DNA from: Okapia johnstoni
Taxonomy: Eukaryota; Chordata; Mammalia; Artiodactyla; Giraffidae
Length of the DNA stretch: 64,000 bases
Assembly: GCA_024291935.2 (NCBI GenBank)
Contig: CM044322.1
Location: 70,857,405-70,921,404, forward strand
Reading direction: 5' to 3'
Part shown: piece by piece, positions 57,409-64,000 of the stretch
Layout: the number at the start of each line of letters is the position of its first letter
Numbering within the stretch: position 1 is the stretch's first letter
Position numbers and translations under genes: made by a program
Notes under the pieces: generated by a model
Databases searched by the model: none
Told to the model about the DNA's origin: nothing
Seen by the model: only the letters and a program-made list of their open reading frames with translations

Positions 57409-58817
57409 GGTGGTGCTGGTGGTAACTGGTCTTCCCTTTCCTGGCCACGGGCTCCGAATCGCAAAGGCCCTCAGCAGCCCCACGGAGGGCTGGGGGAGGC
57501 ACCTGACAGTCCCCGATCATCAGCCACTAGCACGTGGGGACCTATGTCAAGCCAAATAGAGTTTTTGGTTTCAATCATTTTCTGAGCCGTGTCGTCTCTC
57601 TGGGGAACAGGCACGCTGGCCAAACGTACAGCCGAGATGCTCCATCTTGAGACTTATTTCCAAGTTGGGAATAGGTTGCTAAGGGAGTCTGTACCAAAAG
57701 TACAAATTCGAGCCAAGAGCCCAGGCATGGAGAACTCTTTTCTGTGCTCAAAGACCATATCACCTTGAGTTAGATTTAGTATGGTTTAGATTGGCAGCAG
57801 ACAGGAGCTGAAAAGTAGCAGGTTATCCCCAGAAGTCTGAATACAAGAAAGGGTTGATTTAATCCTTTAAAATCAAAAGCTTCCTTTTGATACTGTTTAA
57901 AAACCATTAGGATAGTGACATATCCAAGCCAATGGGAGACCAGGCTGTGGGATGGCAAGAACTGGGGTGGGATGGGACAGCCTGTGGAAGGTGGTAATGC
58001 CACAGTCAGAAGTCTGCGGCATGGGGTGTGATGAGCAGTGGAGGGGAGGGCCCCAGGTCAGGCTGTCACACCAGCATCACCAGGGGCCTCCAAGGACAAG
58101 GTAGGGAGGAAGACCAGACTTAGGAAGGGGACCCAAAGAGAGCTTTAGCCAAAAACATCTCCAGGCAAGTAGGTTAAGGGTGCAAGTTGGGAAAGAGCTC
58201 ATTCAAGCGTATATATCATCTCACCTTCCTTCCTCGGTCTGCCAAATCCATTTCCCTAGAAGAGACTGACTCCCTCTGTGCCACCAAATGTCCATCAGCC
58301 AACCCCTGATGACCTCTAAGCCACAGAACCTGTGTTACCCCAGGGCCACAGCCTCTCCAGGAATTTTAAATAGAGCAACTCATCAGGGAGAGCCTTGAAT
58401 ACCCTGGGTTTTCTCTCCCTTCCCATTCAAAGAGAGAAACATCAGGGAGAGAGGAGGTGGCCAGGGGACGTCAAGGGCCTTAATAACTGGAGTTGGCTGT
58501 GACAACGGAAGGGTTTGTACCCTTGTAGTAGCTCTTCTGGTTAGTTGGGGCTTCATGAAATCAGATTGGGTGAGGCAAGCAGCCCAGAAGTGCCTTTAGG
58601 AGAGGGGAGGGGTGTAGCTCAGCGGTGCCTCAACACTGCCTCTGAAGATACATGTGTGTCCTCACACATGGAGTGCAAGCATAATGTGTTCTGTATGGTC
58701 AATCCAAACCCAGCACCCACCTGCTGAGCAGAATCTCTCAGCACACCTCGTGCAGGAGACAGCTGGTGCATCTGTATTTTTTCTGAGTATACTTTTGAAC
58801 AGCTCACTCTAGACATC

Positions 58818-58927
58818 CTCTGTTTTGTTTTGGCTGCACTGCATGGCTTGCAGGATCTTAGTTTCCCAACCAGGCCAAGGAGGTGCAAGTGTGGAGTCCT
58901 AACCACTGGACCACCAGGGAATTTCCC
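58818..58927 (-). mobile_element. Bov-tA SINE (reverse)
   Basis: The minus strand reads 'gaaattccctggtggtccagtggttaggactccac' and 'ggttgggaaactaagatcctgcaagcc', ending in an A-rich tail. Direct repeats agacatc at 58,811-58,817 and 58,928-58,934 flank it. It is in the NFASC sense orientation, less than 150 bases after the first FN3-3 exon. Confidence 0.85.
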
Positions 58928-59068
58928 AGACATCATCTTCTTAAACCAGCTCTGGGTCCAACAAGTATCCCAAGGATCCCTTCCAAACATCTATGTACCG
59001 CCTCTGCTACCCCCTCGCCCTGTTAGGGAGCTGAGTGGTTAGGTGGGGCCTGCAGCTGGCTTCCTCAC

Positions 59069-59184
59069 TCGATATTCTCTGAGCTGGCCCTGGACCGTGT
59101 CGGAGTAGACGCGGTTCCACTGAAGGCTGATGGCGGTGCTGTTCAGGACTCGGATTTTAACATCAGTGGGTGCAGCCCTGGGAT
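59069..59184 (-). CDS. NFASC: NFASC exon: FN3 domain 3, first half (NF155 cassette)
   Basis: 116 bp, phase 1 in (T plus AT gives Tyr) and phase 0 out; acceptor TTGCAG, donor GTGAGG. It encodes (Y)PRAAPTDVKIRVLNSTAISL, then QWNRVYSDTVQGQLREYR, with the FN3 'L.W' tryptophan and an NST sequon. It is part of the glial NF155 cassette with the exon at 57,144. Confidence 0.96.
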
Positions 59185-60741
59185 CTGCAATGTGTTGGGA
59201 CAGAGAGCTGGTTATGCAGGTGGGGCTGCCCTCTCCCCGACTCCAGAGTCCCCTCCGACTTGCTTGCTCTCTGCTGGCTTGTGCCTTCAGCCCACTCTGG
59301 ACGCTGGGCACTCCCTCGAGGCCGAGCGGCGTGATGGCACTCCACTGTGGCTGGCCTCCCAGGGGTTTACCAACCTTGCTGTTTTCCCTCTAACCCTGTC
59401 CTCACACTGGAAATAGTCCCCCTTGAGTGGCGTTTGTTTCTTGACAGGGCCCTGCAGGGAACATTTCCCGCAGACTAAAGACGCCCTAGCCTAGTTCAGG
59501 AAAAGACTCTGATCCTGTGACTACCTGCAAAGGGAGGGCCACTGCCCCCATAACTGGTTCTTTCCCCTGTTTTTTCTACTCTGCCACAAAAGTGGTTCTG
59601 CCCTATCCCCTCTAACGTATTGGCCACAGGGGTACACAGATGCGATGGAAACGGTGGGGTGGTCCATGAGTTCATGGGTAGATGCTGCCTTTTCCATACT
59701 TACCCTCCAGAAGTCCCCACTGCCTTCTGTCTGGAAGTCTCTGGCACCATGGAAATGAGGAGCGGGATGGACAGAGGGCCTGCTGATCCCCGCTCCTTAT
59801 CTCCCGAGGGGGTCCAATCCACAATCACCTCCAGGGAAGTGGGGCACAGGGCCCGACCCTCACTTCCTCCTAGCTCACTGTTGTGAACCCCACCAGCCCT
59901 CCTCATGACCCCAGCACTGGCCTCCGTGAATCCACTCTTCCCCAAGACTCTCCTCCCTCCTTCCTTCTCGTCACCCCACCCACCTCCATGGTTTTTTCTT
60001 GGATCAGACCCAGATCTACCAGGGTATGGATTACCCTGACCAGGAGGGGCGTCCCTAATCGTCCTGCCTTGCTCAGCAGCCTGCAGGACTGATGTGCTGG
60101 GGACAGAGAGGCCCCCACTGTCTGGAGAGCCAGGTACACACTTCTATACATATCCCAGAATCATGCTGGTTTATCCAGCGACGGGCTCCAAAGAACTCCT
60201 CTTTTTATGCCCAGTGTTGCAGTGGCTGGCCTGGAGCGTTCGATCTGGGGAGCTGTGGACTTCAGTCCCTCCAGGATTCCCCTGGGGAGCCCAGGAGCAG
60301 TCTGGCTTGGCCCTGCTTCCTGTAGGGGCATCTAGTTATGGCCTTTGGGTCAGACAGTCCTTGGGGCTAGCAAGGCCTGGCCATATGATAGACCAAAAAC
60401 CTGGGTTCTGTTCTCAAGCCTGGAATTTGCTATTGTGCAATATGGGCGGGGGTTTCCCTTGCAGGACCCCAGTTTTCCTGTTCATAAAGTCAGAGTATTG
60501 CACTAGGTGACAATCTCCGTTAATTCTAACTAGCATTCAGATGATACCATCTCTGCTCCCGGCATCGCCTGGGGCCTGTCTGCTCTAGGCCACTGCAGGA
60601 AACCCCTCTTTCCTGGTAACTGGCTGTCCTCCCAGGATGCTCTTAGAAGAACCAGGGCCCACGCCAAGGTTCCTGGTCTGCAGGGGTGGCCTGGGAAGCC
60701 CAGCTGTGCAGGTCCGGGGTGGAGGGAGGGAGGGTACTCAC
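59185..60741 (-). other. NFASC: NFASC intron between FN3-2 and FN3-3
   Basis: 1.6 kb, donor GTGAGT. A MIR lies at about 60,385-60,540. In NF186-type splicing this donor is joined past FN3-3 to the acceptor at 55,967. Confidence 0.8.
60385..60540 (+). repeat. MIR SINE
   Basis: 'aaacctgggttctgttctcaagcctgg' through 'ccagttttcctgttcataaagtcagag' to 'gtgacaatctccgttaattctaac' follows a diverged MIR. Confidence 0.6.
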
Positions 60742-60964
60742 AATCTTCTCCAGAGTAACCGATGACAGTGTCCGGCTCAGGGCCCTTCCCAAAGTCATTT
60801 TCAGCCTGGACTCGGATCTCGTAGGGCACATAGACGGGGGTCTGCCCCACCACATAGCGGGAGCCCCACACCGTGACGTTGTTCCAGGTCTCACGAGTCT
60901 CTCTGCGCCGCCACTTGACGATGTAGCGCAGGTTGGGGCCGAAGGCGGAGGTGGCGTTCATGGG
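60742..60964 (-). CDS. NFASC: NFASC exon: FN3 domain 2, main part
   Basis: 223 bp, phase 0 in and phase 1 out; acceptor GCTCAG, donor GTGAGT. It encodes [20 protein letters not shown], then [20 protein letters not shown], then [20 protein letters not shown] and [14 protein letters not shown]. It has the FN3 'Y.IRVQA.N..G.G' signature and sequons NAT and NVT. It is constitutive, the last exon before the isoform-specific FN3-3 cassette. Confidence 0.97.
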
Positions 60965-61701
60965 CTGAGCGGGGAGAGAGATGGCAGGAGTGGCGAGGGA
61001 GCTGGCGAGGAGCCCGGGCCACCCGGCTCGCTCTCTTCCCGCGGCAGTCCCCTGTCCCCAGCCTGCCCAACCGTGGCCAGCCCTGTGCAGGGCTGGGGAG
61101 AGCATGCCTCCCACTCTGAGCCCCCCAGGAGCCCGGAGTCCTGTGAAGCCGGCAGCGTGCAGATCCTCCACCCAGGCCCTAGACCCTCTGCCCTCATAGC
61201 CACCCCCTTGGCAGGGGCACAGGCAGTAAAAGCATTACTGTCAACAGGACTCTTTCCAGTGAGGGAGCAACCAGAAACAAAATGTGCACGGTGATAAAAG
61301 AAACCTCCAAAGTCAGAGAGGAGCGGGTTCTGGGTTAGTCATGGTATGCCTGCTGCCAATAAATCAAAATTCCTGACTTCACAGGAATCCATGCGTTATC
61401 TGCCCTACCCTTCTTAAAAGGCTGGAGCTGGGAACGGGTGCAACTCTGTCTTTGTTCCCCAAGAGCTGGTCCAGGAAGCCATTCCCTGGGCGCCTGCAAT
61501 ACGGAGCTGAACCACTCCTTGCCAGGTCCTAAAGATGAGCCCTGGTGTCTTAAGCCTGGGCTTAGCCCTACTGCCAAGGCTGCTGTGAGACCAGGCCCTC
61601 AGCAGACGGTGATGGTTGTGATTCCAAATCACAGTGATGGTTGTGCATCCGTCTATTTCCATTATGCACAGCAACAGCACAAAAATGTTAAAATTTCAGT
61701 G

Positions 61702-62016
61702 GCTGGGACTTCCCTGGTGGCACAGTGGATAGGAATCCTGGACCAGGGATCAAAAAACACAGGTTTGATCCCTAGTCTGGGAAGGTTCCACATGCTGTGG
61801 AGCAACTAAGCCTGTGCACCACAATTCCTGAAGCCCATGTGCCCTGGAGCCTGTGCTCCATAACAAGAGAAGCCCACACCACAGCTAGAGAAAGCCCCTT
61901 CTCTCCACAGCTAGAGCAGCCCCTTCTCTCCACAGCTAGAGAAAGCCCCTTCTCTCCACAGCTAGAGAAAGCCCTCATGCAGCAAAAAAGACCCAGAGCA
62001 ACCAAAAATAAAAAGT
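61702..62016 (+). mobile_element. CHR-2-type SINE with internal tandem repeat
   Basis: Begins 'gggacttccctggtggcacagtgg', has the B box 'ggtttgatccctagtc', then 'gtggagcaactaagcctgtgcaccacaa' and ends 'aaaaaagacccagagcaaccaaaaataaaa'. This is the long cetartiodactyl tRNA-derived SINE (CHR type). The 8-bp repeat tttcagtg (61,694-61,701 and 62,017-62,024) flanks it. Its middle holds about four tandem copies of a 26-bp unit at 61,882-61,976. It is antisense to NFASC. Confidence 0.88.
61882..61976 (+). repeat. 26-bp tandem repeat inside a SINE
   Basis: The unit 'ccacagctagagaaagcccc' plus 'ttctct' occurs three times (26, 25 and 26 bp; the second has gcagc for gaaagc), then once partially. In the parent SINE the 'ctagagaaagccc' block is present once, so the copies arose inside this element. 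Confidence 0.85.
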
Positions 62017-62611
62017 TTTCAGTGACTGAATTTGCATCTCAGACTTAGAAGCAGTTTGGAAAAAAACGAAAATGTCATTTGGAGGCCACATATCCCCGTT
62101 TTGGTTTTGGAAAATGTGGTCAGGTGAGCCAAGATGGAAGATGAGTTTTTCAATCCTGGTCTGGCAGTCATCTTTGGAGTCCCTCTGTCCACCCTGGACT
62201 TACAGACGGCTGCCACTGGAGGACCACTGCGAGGCTGGTCTCTCCCCACACCCAACAATCTCCAGTGAGAGGAGCTTAGAACACTCTGAAGCGAGGTACC
62301 GGTGTTCAGGCTACATCTTTTCTGGGAACTAATCTAAATCTCTCCCTCTTCTAAAGAAGTCCTTTGGTCCTGTGGGACTCTCTGCTTTCGCCAGAATGAT
62401 AATGTCTGTTTCCTCAGTCATCTCTGCTTCTGTCTCAAACCTTGCTCTTAGATACTCTCCTGTTTGATTTCTTGATGCTCAATGCAAAGAGTGGCCTCAC
62501 ACCAGGCAGGTAGTCTCAGCCACCCTGCAGCCTGGGGGTCCCAGGGGTGTACAGGGCGAGGGCTCCCAGACTGCTAGGCAAGCATCGTAGGTGGGCTGGA
62601 GGGGCTCTCAC

Positions 62612-62682
62612 CGTCCATGTGATCTCCATGTTGTTCTTCCTGGTCCCCTCTCCCTTCACATCAGAGGGGTTGGACTCAGGGG
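62612..62682 (-). CDS. NFASC: NFASC exon: start of FN3 domain 2
   Basis: 71 bp, phase 1 in and phase 0 out; acceptor TTCCAG, donor GTGAGA. It encodes [20 protein letters not shown] then ITWT, with the FN3 'ITW' tryptophan. It is constitutive. Confidence 0.96.
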
Positions 62683-63471
62683 CTGGAACCCAAATGGAGA
62701 CAAAGTTCAAACCCAGGGCACGCATCACAGGGCACAGTAAACAGCCTCTCCTCCCCAGCCTGACTGGGCCCTTCTGTGCTTGTCTCAGCATTTCTCAACA
62801 CTCTGTCCCCTACGCAACTGAACTCACTCTGCCACTCTGTCGTACGTATGATGTGCCTTCCTAGCTAAGGCTTAAACCCCCAAAGGAGGAGTAGTTTCTT
62901 CTGAGTTTTAATCCCTGACAAGATAGCATTTATTATAAGGCTTTCCATACTTAAGATGATCAATGGAGCCAACTCAATGTGGATTATCCCCTTTGTGGAT
63001 TATCCACTAAGTGTGTTTAATAGCAAATTGGTTATCCTGGCATTCAACATTTTGGGGGAGCATCTTTCACCCTCAATGAGCCAGTGTGATTTCAGAAATC
63101 TAAGCATTTCATTACCCAAGTATGTTAAGAAACCTGATGCAACATGAGATTATATATTTCTACTGCCAATCTTCATAGCTCTTCCCCTTAAAGCAGATCA
63201 AGAATTATTCATAATATTAGTAATAATAAAAATGACAGTTAACATTTATTGTGTGCTTACAACATGACATCACATTAAGGACCTGAATTGTGTTTTCAAA
63301 CAAGTGTATTTTCACAAGAGCCCCATAACGGAGATAGTGTAATTATTCTCTGTTTCACAGATGAGGAAGCCTGGAGTAGCTTGCCTAAATTCATGTGGCA
63401 GGGGCCCGGGGAGCTTAGTCTGTGCTTGGGTGCCTGGCTTCAGCACCTGCCGCTAGCCCTCAAGCACTCAC
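62683..63471 (-). other. NFASC: NFASC intron between FN3-1 and FN3-2
   Basis: 0.8 kb, donor GTGAGT. Partly AT-rich (62,900-63,350), with a reversed MIR at its right end. Confidence 0.8.
63205..63430 (-). repeat. MIR SINE (reverse)
   Basis: 'ataataaaaatgacagttaacatttattgtgtgcttacaacatg' and 'gtaattattctctgtttcacagatgaggaagcctggag' follow reversed MIR. It ends about 40 bases from the FN3-1 exon. Confidence 0.7.
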
Positions 63472-63669
63472 GTGCTCCACTGGTTCGGTAGCGCTCAGAC
63501 GGGAGGCTGGGGTGGCTGCTGCCCACCTCGTTGATGGCGATGACCCGGAACTGGTAGTTGACATAGGGCGACAGGCGGAGCACAGCTGAGTTGACACTGC
63601 CCGGGAACTTGGAATGGTCATGCCAGACCCCTGGCTGGAACTGGTCTTCTTCAAACTGGATGACGTAGT
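63472..63669 (-). CDS. NFASC: NFASC exon: FN3 domain 1, second part
   Basis: 198 bp, phase 1 at both ends; acceptor CCTCAG, donor GTGAGT. It encodes (D)[18 protein letters not shown], then [20 protein letters not shown], then [20 protein letters not shown] and RYRTSGA. It has the FN3 'L.PYV.Y.FRV.A.N..G' signature. Constitutive, extracellular. Confidence 0.97.
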
Positions 63670-63949
63670 CTGAGGAGGCAAGGAAGTTGGGGCTGTCTGG
63701 GGAGCTGAGTCAGTGAGTTCTTTCCCAAGGTGTGCCCTCGGGGTTCCCAGCAGTATTGACAGCCTCCCGTGGGGAGACAGAGGCACATGAGTTCTTCCCA
63801 AACACAGAACGGGAGACAGACCACAGCCTCCACCCTGTCGACAGCCCAGGGCACATGCCAAGTGAGGAGGAGGTGGGGCCAGAAGCCAGGGCCGGCCCGG
63901 CAGCTGAGCTGCGCCCCTCTCTCCTGGGTCGGCGCAGGCCGTGGCTGAC

Positions 63950-64000
63950 CTGTGATGGGGCTGTTGTTGTCGTCCCCTGGGATCCAGGTCAGTCTTACGC
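63950..64000 (-). CDS. NFASC: NFASC exon: FN3 domain 1, first part (cut by window edge)
   Basis: Only the 3' 51 bases are inside the window; donor GTCAGC. It encodes VRLTWIPGDDNNSPIT and leaves in phase 1, with Asp completed by the next exon. It carries the conserved FN3 tryptophan. The rest of this exon, six Ig domains and the signal peptide lie to the right of the window. Confidence 0.95.

Larger units (their letters stand above)
57349..59068 (-). other. NFASC: NFASC intron inside FN3-3
   Basis: 1.7 kb, donor GTGAGG. It carries a doubled ACTAAC element close to its 3' end and one reversed Bov-tA SINE. No other feature recognised. Confidence 0.8.
60965..62611 (-). other. NFASC: NFASC intron inside FN3-2
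   Basis: 1.6 kb, donor GTGAGA. Contains one CHR-type SINE with an internal tandem expansion. No other feature seen. Confidence 0.85.
22585..64000 (-). other. NFASC: NFASC (neurofascin) gene, 3' half
   Basis: Fourteen coding exons on the minus strand join into one open frame of 2,093 bp and match neurofascin along their length. Visible landmarks are five FN3 domains (the first cut by the window edge), a mucin-like exon, the transmembrane exon, FIGQY and the IYSLA end. Neurofascin is an L1-family adhesion molecule. NF186 anchors nodes of Ranvier and axon initial segments through ankyrin-G, while NF155 is the glial partner of contactin and Caspr at paranodes. The signal peptide, six Ig domains and the start of FN3-1 lie beyond the right edge. 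The exact 3' limit is inferred from the poly(A) signal. Confidence 0.97.

Overview
The window is nuclear DNA of a pecoran ruminant (cattle, sheep, goat or a relative). It carries BovB (RTE) LINE pieces, Bov-A2 and Bov-tA/CHR-type tRNA-derived SINEs and artiodactyl L1 3' ends, on top of older mammalian MIR, L2, MER5A and MER20 elements. Genes are sparse, with short exons and long introns; nothing looks prokaryotic.

The right-hand two thirds (about 22.6 kb to the right edge) is the 3' half of NFASC (neurofascin), on the minus strand. I resolved 14 coding exons (2,093 bp, one open frame of 696 residues plus stop) with splice sites at every junction. In transcript order they encode: the end of fibronectin type III (FN3) domain 1 (cut by the window edge), FN3-2, FN3-3, FN3-4, a Thr-rich mucin-like exon, FN3-5, the transmembrane exon, and two cytoplasmic exons ending in the FIGQY ankyrin-binding motif and the IYSLA C-terminus. 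A 5.8-kb 3' UTR follows, ending at a poly(A) signal near 22,605. The exons specific to glial NF155 (FN3-3) and to neuronal NF186 (mucin plus FN3-5) are both present and intact. Each cassette is flanked by phase-1 introns, so it can be left out without shifting the frame.

From about 22.6 to 4.9 kb lies an intergenic spacer built largely of repeats. At 4.5-4.9 kb is a CpG island with a good splice donor on the minus strand. Its position about 18 kb beyond the NFASC 3' end fits the promoter and first non-coding exon of CNTN2 (contactin-2), the next gene in the same direction in other mammals. The first 4.5 kb would then be CNTN2 intron 1.

I found no previously undescribed gene system. The points most worth checking are: a doubled ACTAAC element just upstream of the second FN3-3 exon (possible QKI control of NF155 splicing), a pyrimidine tract after the same exon, a diverged 230-bp duplication in the last NFASC intron, a 5'-inverted BovB insertion with clear target-site duplications inside a MIR, a SINE carrying an internal 26-bp tandem expansion, and an intronic CpG cluster with a CTCF-like motif.
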